From Lachnospiraceae bacterium (GTDB lineage Bacteria > Bacillota > Clostridia > Lachnospirales > Lachnospiraceae): 48,852 nucleotides of DNA. The stretch lies in assembly GCA_029005135.1 (NCBI GenBank), contig JAQXFO010000018.1, forward strand, positions 1 to 48,852, written 5' to 3'. Made by a program: the position numbers and the translations under genes. Below, piece by piece: positions 22,398 to 30,621 of this stretch. The notes under the pieces are model-generated. The model saw only the letters and a list, made by a program, of their open reading frames with translations, searched no databases and was not told the origin of the DNA. Each line of letters starts with the position of its first letter. The first letter of the stretch is position 1.

Positions 22398-24953
22398 TTG
22401 AAAAAACGCTTTCTGATCGCTCTGCTGACCGGCTGCCTTGCGGCGGCTTTGCTGCCGGCGACGGCCATGGCGGAGACTGTCAATACCATACCTTATGAAG
22501 ACTGGGACAGCGGCCTGAAACAGACCGTATCAAAGTCCTGCGCCGCCGCGACGGTGGTGAGCAGCAGCGACACGACCTGGGGCGATGACGGCTGCGACGG
22601 CTGGTATGTGGTCAACGGCAATGTGACCGTCGCCGAACGTATCGTCGTCAGCGGCAATGTCCATCTGATTCTGGCGGACGGCAGCGCCCTGACAGCCTCG
22701 AAAGGCATTCAGGTACAGGATACCGACGATGACTGCACGAACGGCAGTCCCAATGGGCTGACCATCTACGGTCAGGCCGGCGGCACAGGCAGTCTGACCG
22801 TCCCGATGTTAACGGGAGATGACGCCGCCATCGGCGGAACCAAGGGTGTCACGGGTGCCTGCGGCACCGTCACCATCAACGGCGGCATCGTTAACGTCAA
22901 CGGCAAATTCGGTGCGGGTATCGGCGGATATGCCAACATCAACTCCAGCGTCGGCGGCGTCGGCTACATCGGCGGCGCCGGCGGCACCATCACCATCAAC
23001 GGCGGTACCGTCACAGCCACCAGCGGCTGGAGCGCCGGCATCGGCGGCGGCCGCGGCGACCTGACCCGTCACGGCGGTATCATCACCATCAACGGCGGTT
23101 TCATCAAAGCCTCAAGCCGATACGCCGCGAGCATCGGCGGCGGCCAGCTTCTGACAAATCGGGATACCGTCTGTGAGAACGGCGCCGATGTCACCATCAG
23201 CGGCGGTATCATTGATGCCACCGGCTACTCCGGCCGCAGCATCGGCAACGGACAAAACGGCTATTCATGGCATGTTCCCGGCAAAACCGGCACCTTCACG
23301 ACCACGCCAAACGGCAATGCGGTGATCTTTGCCGACAGCATTTCGGATAAGAGCGATAAGGAGAACTGGAGCGGTATCATTTTCGAGGGCAGCAAAGGCG
23401 AGCTCTACGGCAGTACCGTGACCCCCTGCGGTGATTTCACCGTCGGAAGCGGAAAAACACTGACGATCGGCAGTGAAAAGACGCTGGTCAACAGTCACAC
23501 CATCCACGTCGAGGGAACCGTCGTCAACAGCGGCACCGTCACCAATACCGGAAAAATCTATGTGGACGGCTCCTTCAACGGCACGGCGGACAACCTCTAT
23601 TATCCCCTTACCCTGGTCAAAGCCTCAATCGACAGCGACATTTTGTCCCTCTTCAAAGACAAAAACTATGTCAAGGTCGGCACAGAAGGCATCAAACTCA
23701 CGTATGATACGCCTGAGGCAGGTCTTCGGTTTGATAGCTGGGAGGTTTCGCCCAAAGACGCTTTGAGCATCGGCGCTGACAGCATCTTCACCATGCCTCA
23801 GGTAAATCTTACCATAACCGCGCTGTATACCGGCAAGTTCTATACCGTAAGCTTTGATTCCGCCGGCGGCAGTGCCGTCCCCGACAGAACCGGCCTTCTG
23901 TGGCATGATACGGTACTGGGCGGTGAAACCGCCCCCACCAGAGATACCTGGGAATTCACCGGCTGGACATACGGCAAGACACCTGTCTCAGAGACAACGC
24001 TTTACAGTGATCTTGCCTCTGACGATGAGGAAATGAAGCTGACGCTTACCGCCATGTGGAAAGACGTCACCGCCCCCGTGATCACCGGTCTCGAGGACAA
24101 CAAGGTCTACTGTTCCGAACCGACCGCGACCGTCACAGACAACAGCGGCCTTGACGGCCTCACCGTCACCGCAGCGGACTCACCGGTCGTGCTCAGCAGC
24201 GCCGGGACATTCACCCTGTCGGCATCCGACAGCGCACAGGAAATCATCATCACGGATGCGGCGGGCAATCAGAAGAAACTGACTGTCACCGTCAACAGCG
24301 GTCACCGCGGTGGAACGCCGACCTGCACAGAAAAGGCCTCCTGCCAGTACTGCGGCGAAGCCTACGGCGATGTGGACATCACCCACCACGTTACGATTAA
24401 TTATGAATCTGCCGTCGAAGCCACTGTGACCGCAGCCGGCAGCATCGAGCACTGGTATTGTGACGCTTGCGGCCGCTTATTCTCCGATGAGGACGGAAAA
24501 AATGTCATCACGGCAGAAGATATCGTCACACCGAAGCTCCCGCCGTCCATCATTGAGGGCACGGGACAAAGCGTATTTTCCGGTGAAAAAAAGGCCCTGT
24601 CCTTCACCTCCAACGCTGCGTATGCCGATTTCTATCACGTCGAACTGGACGGAAAAACCCTCTCCGCCGATAATTACACCGTCAAAGAGGGCAGTACGAT
24701 CGTTACGCTGAAGGCGGATTGTGTCGCGGCCCTGGCCGTCGGAGAACACACCATCGGCATTGTCTCCGAGAGCGGCACGGCGGTGACCACGTTTGTCGTC
24801 AACAACCGCGCCGTGCCGTCCCCGCAGAATCCTCAAAATCCGAACAGTCCGGATACCGGAGACAACAGTTGTCTGCCTCTGTGGATAATGCTCCTCCTCG
24901 TCAGTGCCGGCCTTCCGACAGCCGTTTACAGAAGAAGGCGCTCCGCACGATAA
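22398..24953 (+). CDS. Secreted, sortase-anchored surface protein with Gly-rich repeats
   Basis: An 851-residue cell-wall protein starting at TTG, with AGGAGGG seven bases upstream. The signal peptide spans residues 1-25 (cleavage after AMA). Residues about 130-290 hold four repeats of the type TITINGGTVTA, each followed by an AxIGGG loop, which predict a right-handed beta-helix. An InlB/Flg_new-type repeat follows (YTVSFDSAGGSAVP to LTALW, about 475-555), then Ig-like domains and a CxxC pair region. The C-terminus has a Pro/Asn spacer, SPDTGD, a hydrophobic helix and RRRRSAR, a variant LPxTG sorting signal. No sortase gene is in the window. Adhesion or glycan binding is possible. Confidence 0.9.
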   Translation: MKKRFLIALLTGCLAAALLPATAMAETVNTIPYEDWDSGLKQTVSKSCAAATVVSSSDTTWGDDGCDGWYVVNGNVTVAERIVVSGNVHLILADGSALTASKGIQVQDTDDDCTNGSPNGLTIYGQAGGTGSLTVPMLTGDDAAIGGTKGVTGACGTVTINGGIVNVNGKFGAGIGGYANINSSVGGVGYIGGAGGTITINGGTVTATSGWSAGIGGGRGDLTRHGGIITINGGFIKASSRYAASIGGGQLLTNRDTVCENGADVTISGGIIDATGYSGRSIGNGQNGYSWHVPGKTGTFTTTPNGNAVIFADSISDKSDKENWSGIIFEGSKGELYGSTVTPCGDFTVGSGKTLTIGSEKTLVNSHTIHVEGTVVNSGTVTNTGKIYVDGSFNGTADNLYYPLTLVKASIDSDILSLFKDKNYVKVGTEGIKLTYDTPEAGLRFDSWEVSPKDALSIGADSIFTMPQVNLTITALYTGKFYTVSFDSAGGSAVPDRTGLLWHDTVLGGETAPTRDTWEFTGWTYGKTPVSETTLYSDLASDDEEMKLTLTAMWKDVTAPVITGLEDNKVYCSEPTATVTDNSGLDGLTVTAADSPVVLSSAGTFTLSASDSAQEIIITDAAGNQKKLTVTVNSGHRGGTPTCTEKASCQYCGEAYGDVDITHHVTINYESAVEATVTAAGSIEHWYCDACGRLFSDEDGKNVITAEDIVTPKLPPSIIEGTGQSVFSGEKKALSFTSNAAYADFYHVELDGKTLSADNYTVKEGSTIVTLKADCVAALAVGEHTIGIVSESGTAVTTFVVNNRAVPSPQNPQNPNSPDTGDNSCLPLWIMLLLVSAGLPTAVYRRRRSAR

Positions 24954-24973
24954 AACACCCCGCCATCTATCCC

Positions 24974-25010
24974 CTCCTGTCAGGACCGGGCTTCTGACAG
25001 GAGTTTTTTT
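24974..25010 (+). terminator. Intrinsic terminator of the surface protein
   Basis: CTCCTGTCAG (24974-24983) pairs perfectly with CTGACAGGAG (24994-25003), followed by seven T residues. The Shine-Dalgarno of the next gene (GAGGAAAAGG) begins three bases later, so that gene depends either on read-through or on a promoter within the terminator region. Confidence 0.9.
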
Positions 25011-25024
25011 ATGAGGAAAAGGTT

Positions 25025-25984
25025 ATGTCTCACCAGAATACCGCTGCCGACGAGGCAGCCCGCTCTTTTTTCAGAAAAACACCCGTGGTGCTCCTGATGG
25101 CAGCCATCTGCTGCCTGCTCTGGGGCTCTGCCTATCCGGCCATCAAGATCTGCTACCGTCTCTTTTCCATCACTGCCGACGATACCGCCGGCCAGATCCT
25201 GATCGCCGGCATCCGCTTCTTCGCCGCCGGAATCCTGGCACTGACCATCGGCAGTCTGACCCGGCGTCAGCTGCTGCTTCCCCGGAAGAGTTCCTGGGGC
25301 AGCATCATCGTCCTCTGCCTGTTTCAGACAGTCATTCAGTATATTTTTTTCTATGTCGGCCTGGCTCACGCCGACGGCGCCAAATCCGCCATCATCAATG
25401 CCTGCAGCGCTTTCGTCGCCATCGGCCTCTCCACGCTGGTTTTCCGCCAGGAAAAGCTGACGCCGGTCAAGGTCTTCGGCTGCATCCTGGGTATCCTCGG
25501 CGTCATCGTCGTCAATATCAACTTCAGCGGTTTTACCTGGGACTTTTCGCTGACCGGCGAGGGCTTTATTCTGCTCTCTGCCGTCACCTACGGCTGCTCT
25601 TCTGTCTTCCTGAAACGCTTTTCGGCCAAGGATGATCCCGTCATGCTCAGCGGCGCCCAGTTTGTGATGGGCGGCCTGATCCTCATCGTCATCGGTCTTG
25701 CGGGCGGCGGCCGTGCCGTCCCGACTTCGGCAGGAGCCCTGGTTCTGCTGACCTACATGGCTTTCCTGTCCGCCGCGGCCTATTCGCTGTGGGGAGTGAT
25801 CCTCAAATACAATCCGGTCTCAAGAATCGCTGTTTTCAGTTTTCTGACACCGGTCTTCGGCTTTATCCTCTCCTGTCTGTTTCTTGAGGACAGTGCCGCC
25901 TCTGCCGGACTTCGCAGCGTCATCGCGCTGATCCTCATCTGCATCGGCATCTACATTGTCAATCGCGCCCCGCAGGAGAACTGA
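25025..25984 (+). CDS. EamA/DMT-family transporter
   Basis: A 319-residue inner-membrane protein with ten hydrophobic helices in two EamA repeats (about residues 18-155 and 175-315). The opening CLLWGSAYPAIK is characteristic of the family, as is the PVFGFILSCLFLEDS block near the end. Members export amino acids or other metabolites. The gene follows the surface protein on the same strand, directly after its terminator, and is convergent with folT (5-base gap). Substrate is unknown. Confidence 0.9.
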   Translation: MSHQNTAADEAARSFFRKTPVVLLMAAICCLLWGSAYPAIKICYRLFSITADDTAGQILIAGIRFFAAGILALTIGSLTRRQLLLPRKSSWGSIIVLCLFQTVIQYIFFYVGLAHADGAKSAIINACSAFVAIGLSTLVFRQEKLTPVKVFGCILGILGVIVVNINFSGFTWDFSLTGEGFILLSAVTYGCSSVFLKRFSAKDDPVMLSGAQFVMGGLILIVIGLAGGGRAVPTSAGALVLLTYMAFLSAAAYSLWGVILKYNPVSRIAVFSFLTPVFGFILSCLFLEDSAASAGLRSVIALILICIGIYIVNRAPQEN

Positions 25985-25989
25985 CGGCC

Positions 25990-26529
25990 TTATACCGCCG
26001 CATCCGTCTGCCGCGGCACGAGTCTGGCGATCAATGTCAACACGCCGTAGGAAATCACGATGTCAATCGGCAGCATGATGGCATTGGACAGGATGCGGCC
26101 CGGCAGCATGGCCCAGAGCCCTCTGCCGTTCAGGATCAGAAGCCAGAGGCTGTTGAGTCCGATATTGACAAAAAGCTTCACCAGGAACTGGGCCAGAGCG
26201 ATCCTTGCCCAGCTGATCCGGCGGCGGTACAGGATCCCGCCGTAAATGGCGGCACCGACCATCGCCGACAGCGTAAAGCCGGGGAAAAAGGTGCCGGTCG
26301 GCACCAGCATGTATTTGACGATATCCATGACGCCGCCAAAGACGGCGCCGGCAGCCGGACCGAAGAGGAAGTCCACGATCAGGTTCGGCGTAAAGGAAAA
26401 GCCGATACGGATATAGTCACCGATCTTAATCGTGGCCACGTAGTTGAGAACAATGGCCAGTGCGCCCATCATGCCGCAGATGGCCACGGTTTTGACACTT
26501 TTGAATTCCCGCAGTGATTGTCTGAACAT
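25990..26529 (-). CDS. folT: ECF transporter S-component, folate (FolT-like)
   Basis: A 179-residue membrane protein with about six helices. It resembles the substrate-binding S-component of energy-coupling-factor folate transporters. KTVAICGMMGALAIVLNYV provides the A-x-x-x-A helix 1 that contacts the EcfT scaffold, and GFSFTPNLIVDFLFGPAAGAVFGGVMDIV is the conserved substrate-binding region. The start at 26529 is set by AAAGGAGGG upstream. The identification as FolT rests mainly on the tetrahydrofolate riboswitch directly upstream. The shared EcfA/EcfA'/EcfT module is not in this window. Confidence 0.88.
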   Translation of the reverse strand: MFRQSLREFKSVKTVAICGMMGALAIVLNYVATIKIGDYIRIGFSFTPNLIVDFLFGPAAGAVFGGVMDIVKYMLVPTGTFFPGFTLSAMVGAAIYGGILYRRRISWARIALAQFLVKLFVNIGLNSLWLLILNGRGLWAMLPGRILSNAIMLPIDIVISYGVLTLIARLVPRQTDAAV

Positions 26530-26531
26530 AA

Positions 26532-26585
26532 AAAAGCCCTCCTTTTTGCAGCATTTTTCCACGAAACCACATAAAGGGGGCTTTT
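26532..26585 (-). promoter_or_regulatory. Expression platform: hairpin burying the folT Shine-Dalgarno
   Basis: AAAAGCCCCCTTT pairs with AAAGGAGGGCTTTT with one bulge, and T residues follow. The hairpin includes the AAAGGAGG ribosome-binding site, so it can act as terminator and as translation block. Confidence 0.75.
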
Positions 26586-26602
26586 ACGCCTTCATTATGC
26601 AG

Positions 26603-26702
26603 CAGCGGGATGCGGAAACGACACCGCAAGGGGCCTGCCCTTTTCGTCCGTCTGTCAACTCCCTGTACAGACAGCACTTAACGCGTCGGATCCTACTCTG
26701 CT
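26603..26702 (-). promoter_or_regulatory. Tetrahydrofolate (THF) riboswitch
   Basis: Read on the minus strand, the conserved blocks occur in the class order: AGAGTAGG, GCGTTAAGTG, ACAGGGAGTTG, GGACGAAAAGGGC, CCTTGCGGTGTCG and CCGCATCCCGCT. The ends pair GCAG/CTGC as P1. It lies between hicB and folT and should lower folT expression when reduced folates are abundant. Confidence 0.92.
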
Positions 26703-26730
26703 TTCTTTTTCGATTGTCAACGATACCGGG

Positions 26731-27009
26731 TTATTCGTCCCAGCCCTCATAGAAACGGAAATGGACACTGATCTGCCGGGCAATCTGATTCTCGGAAAGA
26801 GGGATCTCCTCCAACTCGCTGATCAGCGGCATGCACGGCTCATCCTCCTCCAGCTCCACGCGGATCCAGTCATCCTCGGCGTTGCGGGCGTTGCGGATCA
26901 CTTCTTCTAATGTCTCGCCGGCCACGGCGATCCCGTCGAGATCCGGAAACATACCGGTATAGCTGCCGTCTGCCTGTTTTGTGAAGACGGCCGGGTAAGT
27001 AAATGTCAT
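26731..27009 (-). CDS. HicB-family antitoxin-like protein (no HicA partner)
   Basis: A 92-residue protein with the degenerate RNase-H-like HicB fold. YPAVFTKQADGSYTGMFPDLDGIAVAGETLEEVIRNA is the typical HicB start, in which the acidic F-P-D-L-x-G loop is diagnostic. HicB antitoxins neutralise the mRNA interferase HicA; no HicA-like frame (about 60 residues) is seen on either side. The C-terminus has no obvious DNA-binding helix. CAGGAGAGACAGC precedes the ATG and a strong promoter is at 27046-27073. It appears to be cotranscribed with the THF riboswitch and folT. Confidence 0.85.
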   Translation of the reverse strand: MTFTYPAVFTKQADGSYTGMFPDLDGIAVAGETLEEVIRNARNAEDDWIRVELEEDEPCMPLISELEEIPLSENQIARQISVHFRFYEGWDE

Positions 27010-27045
27010 GCTGTCTCTCCTGTTTCTGAAATATCACTACAGGTC

Positions 27046-27073
27046 ATCATAACACAAAATACCGTTTTTTCAA
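27046..27073 (-). promoter_or_regulatory. Promoter of hicB (and probably folT)
   Basis: TTGAAA (27073-27068) and TATGAT (27051-27046) on the minus strand are 16 bases apart. It lies directly after the P-type ATPase stop. No -10 element follows the TTGACA at 26719-26714, so folT may depend on this promoter. Confidence 0.65.
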
Positions 27074-27076
27074 CCG

Positions 27077-28951
27077 TCAGACCTCCCTGACCCGCAGGCA
27101 GCGAATCGCGTTGAGGACGCACAGCACCATGACGCCGACATCCGCGAAGATCGCCAGCCACATGCTGCCCAGGCCCACCGCTGTCAGCAAAAGGCAGGCC
27201 AGTTTAACGGCAATGGCAAAGACGATATTCTGGCGGACGATGCGCAGGCACTTGCGGGCAATGCGGATCGCCTTGGCAATCTTGGCCGGATCGTCGTCCA
27301 TCAGAACCACATCCGCCGCCTCTATCGCCGCATCGGAGCCCAGGGCTCCCATCGCCATACCGACATCAGCCAGCGACAATACCGGTGCATCATTGATGCC
27401 GTCACCGACAAAGGCCAGTTTGTCACCGCCGGCGGATTCCCGGAGAAGTGTTTCCACCCGGGATACCTTGTCGCCGGGAAGAAGACCGGCATGAACCTCT
27501 GCGATGCCGACCTCCGCCGCCACCGCTTCCGCCACCCCGGCCACGTCGCCGGTCAGCATGACGATCCGGCGGACACCGGCTCTCTTCAGGTCATCGATCG
27601 CCTCGCGGACACCCTTTTTCAATTCATCGGCGATCACAAGACAGCCCTCATACCGGCCGTCAACCGCCACATGGACGAGGGTGCCCGCCGCCTGACGATC
27701 CGGGCAGTCAATACCTTCTTGTGTCATCAGCTTCCGGTTGCCGGCCAGAACACGACGGCCGTCAACACAGGCAATCACGCCGGCACCGCTGATCTCCGTC
27801 ACGTCCGTGACACGGGACAGATCGGGTTCCTTCCCCCAGGCCCTGACGATGCTCCGGCTGATGGGATGACCGGAACGGCCTTCCGCCAGCGCCGCGATCT
27901 CCAGAAGCGCCTCACGGTCCATGCTGTTGTCACAGACATCGACCACTTCAAAATTCCCGCAGGTGAGGGTGCCTGTCTTGTCAAGCACCACGGTTCTGAC
28001 CTTTGACAGGGTCTCCATATAATTGGAGCCCTTGATCAGAATACCGACCGAACCGGCACCGCCGATCCCGCCGAAGAAGCTCAGCGGTATGCTGACGACG
28101 ATCGCGCACGGGCAGCTGACAACCAGGAATGTCAGGCCGCGGTAGATCCAGCTGCTCCACGCCGCCGGCTGTCCCAGCAGCAGCAGGATAAGCGGCGGCA
28201 GCACCGCCAGCGCCAGCGCGCTGATACAGACGACCGGCGTGTAAATACGGGCAAATTTGGTAATAAACTGTTCGGACTGCGATTTCCGCGAAGCGGCATT
28301 TTCCACCAGATCGAGGATCTTCGAGGCGGTGGATTCCCCGAATGCGCGGGTGGTGCGGATCCGGATCACGCCGGAGGTGTTGATGCTGCCGCTGAGAACC
28401 GCCGTGCCGGGTTCGGCGCGGCGCGGTACGCTTTCACCGGTCAGAGCCGTGGTATCGATATACGATTCCCCCTCTTCGACAATGCCGTCGATGGGAATCT
28501 TTTCCCCGGGGCTGACCGTGATGACCGTCCCAACCTCAACATCATCGGGATCGACCCTCTCCGAACGGCCGTCCGTCTCCACCACGGCATAATCCGGGCG
28601 GATATCCATCAGGGCAGCGATGTTGCGGCGGCTTCGGCCGACGGCATACATCTGAAAAAATTCACCGATCTGATAGAACCACATGACGGCCACACCTTCT
28701 TTATAATCGCCGACGCACATGGCACCGATCGTCGCCGCCGCCATCAGAAAATTCTCATCAAAGACCTGGCGGTTCGCGATACCGGCGGCCGCCGAAGTCA
28801 GAACATCATAGCCAACGATAAGATACGCCGCCAGATACAGCGCCAGGCGGACCAGGCTGCCCTTGTCCAGCGGCAGCAGATTCACCAGCAGCAGGATCGC
28901 CGCCGCGGCTATGATGCGTATCAGATTTCGCTTCTGCTTCCTGCTCATCAT
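27077..28951 (-). CDS. Heavy-metal P1B-type ATPase (Zn/Cd exporter type)
   Basis: A 624-residue membrane pump that exports divalent metal using ATP. The actuator motif TGES (ALTGESVP) and the metal-site CPC in helix 6 (VVSCPCAIVVS) are present. So are the phosphorylated Asp324 in DKTGTLT, the HP motif GHPIS, and GDGINDAPVLSLADVGMAMG. The last helices carry a Lys and an Asp-Val-Gly (FADVGVMVLCVLNA) typical of the Zn/Cd subgroup. It has no N-terminal HMA domain; a separate HMA protein is encoded 5 bases upstream. Two ATGs (28951, 28948) follow GAGGTGA. A promoter and ArsR-type operator lie upstream of the pair. Confidence 0.95.
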   Translation of the reverse strand: MMSRKQKRNLIRIIAAAAILLLVNLLPLDKGSLVRLALYLAAYLIVGYDVLTSAAAGIANRQVFDENFLMAAATIGAMCVGDYKEGVAVMWFYQIGEFFQMYAVGRSRRNIAALMDIRPDYAVVETDGRSERVDPDDVEVGTVITVSPGEKIPIDGIVEEGESYIDTTALTGESVPRRAEPGTAVLSGSINTSGVIRIRTTRAFGESTASKILDLVENAASRKSQSEQFITKFARIYTPVVCISALALAVLPPLILLLLGQPAAWSSWIYRGLTFLVVSCPCAIVVSIPLSFFGGIGGAGSVGILIKGSNYMETLSKVRTVVLDKTGTLTCGNFEVVDVCDNSMDREALLEIAALAEGRSGHPISRSIVRAWGKEPDLSRVTDVTEISGAGVIACVDGRRVLAGNRKLMTQEGIDCPDRQAAGTLVHVAVDGRYEGCLVIADELKKGVREAIDDLKRAGVRRIVMLTGDVAGVAEAVAAEVGIAEVHAGLLPGDKVSRVETLLRESAGGDKLAFVGDGINDAPVLSLADVGMAMGALGSDAAIEAADVVLMDDDPAKIAKAIRIARKCLRIVRQNIVFAIAVKLACLLLTAVGLGSMWLAIFADVGVMVLCVLNAIRCLRVREV

Positions 28952-28956
28952 TCACC

Positions 28957-29175
28957 TCAGAAAAAAATCTCACAGTCTTTTTCTATCTTGCGGCAATTCT
29001 TCAGGACCTCCGCCATAACGGTATCGCAATCGGCGCCTTCCTCGAATTCCACCTTCATCTTCAGCGTCATGAAGGTCACGACGGCATCTCTGACACCGGG
29101 TGTCTTCTTCGCCGCTTCCTCCATCTTAGCCGCACAGTTGGCACAGTCCACTTCGATCTTATACGTTTTCTTCAT
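28957..29175 (-). CDS. Stand-alone heavy-metal-associated (HMA) domain protein
   Basis: A 72-residue protein made of one HMA ferredoxin-like domain. The metal-binding CxxC (CANC) is at residues 15-18, in the usual loop after strand 1. It matches the N-terminal metal-binding domain normally fused to P1B ATPases. Here it is a separate gene whose stop lies five bases before the ATPase start, so it probably delivers metal to the pump or regulates it. An acidic C-terminal half includes further cysteines (CDTV, NCRK, DCEI) that could add metal ligands. Confidence 0.92.
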   Translation of the reverse strand: MKKTYKIEVDCANCAAKMEEAAKKTPGVRDAVVTFMTLKMKVEFEEGADCDTVMAEVLKNCRKIEKDCEIFF

Positions 29176-29212
29176 AAACTTTTCCCTCTCCTGAATACGA
29201 TCGTTTTTAGAC

Positions 29213-29238
29213 TTGAATATATGAGCAAATATTCATCT
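29213..29238 (-). promoter_or_regulatory. ArsR/SmtB-type operator
   Basis: The imperfect inverted repeat TGAATATATGAGCAAATATTCAT is typical of ArsR/SmtB operators (12-2-12 form, core TATATGA/CAAATATTCA; described here over 29213-29238). It overlaps the expected start site of the HMA/ATPase promoter, so bound repressor would block transcription. Confidence 0.75.
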
Positions 29239-29245
29239 ATTACTT

Positions 29246-29273
29246 ATTGTACCACGCCTTTTGCCTCTGTCAA
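29246..29273 (-). promoter_or_regulatory. Promoter of the HMA-ATPase operon
   Basis: TTGACA (29273-29268) and TACAAT (29251-29246) on the minus strand are 16 bases apart. The ArsR-type operator lies immediately downstream. Confidence 0.8.
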
Positions 29274-29317
29274 GATGCGTTTGGGACATTGCCGGCAGGT
29301 CTGCGGCGGCGTGTTCT

Positions 29318-29346
29318 TGAAGCCGAAAAAGAAATACGTTACAATA
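29318..29346 (+). promoter_or_regulatory. Promoter of the DUF554 gene
   Basis: TTGAAG (29318-29323) and TACAAT (29341-29346) are 17 bases apart. A start near 29353 rules out the long upstream extension of the DUF554 frame. Confidence 0.7.
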
Positions 29347-29414
29347 ATGAAAGTCTGCTGTTTGGCACAACAGCCTGGAAAAACAGTCGTTTGATGAAAA
29401 TGAACGGATACGTT

Positions 29415-30131
29415 ATGTTTGGATTGGGAACTATTATCAATACACTGGCCGTCCTGGCCGGCAGCCTCATCGGCCTGGGGCTGAAAAAAGGGATGAAACC
29501 GCGCTTTCAGGAAATTCTGATCAGCGCCTGCGGTCTCGGCTCTCTGTTTATCGGAGCCTCCGGCGCCATGGCCGGTATGCTGACCTTCACGGACGGCACC
29601 TTCGGCACCCAGGGCGGCATGCTCCTGGTGGCCTCTCTGGTCATCGGCGGTCTGCTCGGCGAAGCCCTGAACATTGAACAGAAAATGGACAGCCTCGGCG
29701 AAAAACTGAAGAAACTCTTCCGGGCCGACGGCGACAACCGTTTCGTGGAAGGCTTCGTCAGCACTTCTCTGGTGATCTGCGTCGGCGCCATGGCCATCGT
29801 CGGGGCCATGCAGGACGGTCTTTCCGGTGATTACAGCACCCTGGCCGTCAAAGCGATCCTTGACCTCGTCATCGTCATCGTCTTTGCCGCCGGCTACGGT
29901 CCCGGCGTCGCCTGCTCCGCCATCCCGCTCTTTCTCTATCAGGGCGCGATCACGGTCGCCGCGCATTTTGCCGGTGCCTTTGTTCCCCAGCCGATGATCG
30001 ACGATCTGAGTTTTGTGGGCTCTGTCCTTATTTTCTGCGTCGGCGTCAATCTGGCCTTCGGCAAAAAGTTCAAGGTCGCGAACCTGCTGCCGGCCCTCCT
30101 TGTCCCCGTCGCCTGGTACTTTATCTTCTGA
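29415..30131 (+). CDS. DUF554 (YdfK-like) membrane protein
   Basis: A 238-residue protein with about seven hydrophobic helices. The opening MFGLGTIINTLAVLAGSLIGLGLKKG is the usual N-terminus of DUF554 proteins, which supports the start at 29415; in-frame ATGs at 29394 and 29400 are possible. Other family-like blocks are FVSTSLVICVGAMAIVGAMQDGLSGD and the late LIFCVGVNLAFGKKFKVANLLPAL. The Shine-Dalgarno is weak. Function of the family is unknown. The gene is convergent with arsR, ending four bases from it. Confidence 0.85.
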   Translation: MFGLGTIINTLAVLAGSLIGLGLKKGMKPRFQEILISACGLGSLFIGASGAMAGMLTFTDGTFGTQGGMLLVASLVIGGLLGEALNIEQKMDSLGEKLKKLFRADGDNRFVEGFVSTSLVICVGAMAIVGAMQDGLSGDYSTLAVKAILDLVIVIVFAAGYGPGVACSAIPLFLYQGAITVAAHFAGAFVPQPMIDDLSFVGSVLIFCVGVNLAFGKKFKVANLLPALLVPVAWYFIF

Positions 30132-30135
30132 CAGT

Positions 30136-30495
30136 CTATTCCTCGATATGCTCCAGACCGCAGCCGATGATCGTACGGACATGATCATCGGACAGTGTGT
30201 AGAAGATCGAACGGCCTTCCCGGCGGCTCCTGACCAGGTTGGCCTGCTTGAGGATCTTCAGCTGATGGGATATGGCCGACTGCGTCATGCTCAGCGTCTC
30301 CGCCAGATCACAGACACAGATCTCATTGTCAAAAAGCGCATACAGGATGCGGATGCGCGTCGAATCTCCGAACACTTTGAAAAGCTCCGCCAGATCGCAG
30401 AGCTCATCCTCGTCCGGCATCATCTCCAGTGCCTTGAGGATCCGGTCCCGGTGCAGTTCGTTATCATCGCAGTGTTCTACATCACAGATTGCCAT
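30136..30495 (-). CDS. ArsR/SmtB-family metal-sensing repressor
   Basis: A 119-residue winged-helix repressor. The motif ICVCDLAETLSMTQSAISHQLKILKQANLV contains the ELCVCDL-type metal loop and the recognition helix. The acidic N-terminus with CDVEHCDD and the C-terminal DDHVRTIIGCGLEHIEE (His and Cys/Glu-rich) offer alpha3N- or alpha5-type metal ligands as in CadC/CzrA. AAAGAGGAAAAAT precedes the ATG at 30495. It probably controls the HMA-ATPase operon about 1 kb away, across the convergent DUF554 gene, because the matching operator lies there. Confidence 0.9.
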   Translation of the reverse strand: MAICDVEHCDDNELHRDRILKALEMMPDEDELCDLAELFKVFGDSTRIRILYALFDNEICVCDLAETLSMTQSAISHQLKILKQANLVRSRREGRSIFYTLSDDHVRTIIGCGLEHIEE

Positions 30496-30621
30496 ATTTT
30501 TCCTCTTTTTCTCATACATCCGCAGTTGCCGGCGGCGGGCTTTCCGCCGCTTTTCTGCTATAATCATACCAGCGGGGCCTCAGGGCGCCCGATCACACAA
30601 CTTACCGGAAAGGAACTGCCC

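Noticed and set aside
29247-29414. N-terminal extension of the DUF554 frame
   Set aside because: The promoter at 29318-29346 places the start of transcription inside it, and the conserved family N-terminus begins at 29415.
30013-30621. Upstream extension of the CYTH frame to 364 residues
   Set aside because: It overlaps DUF554 and arsR, which are supported genes; the CYTH signature begins exactly at the ATG at 30622 with a Shine-Dalgarno.
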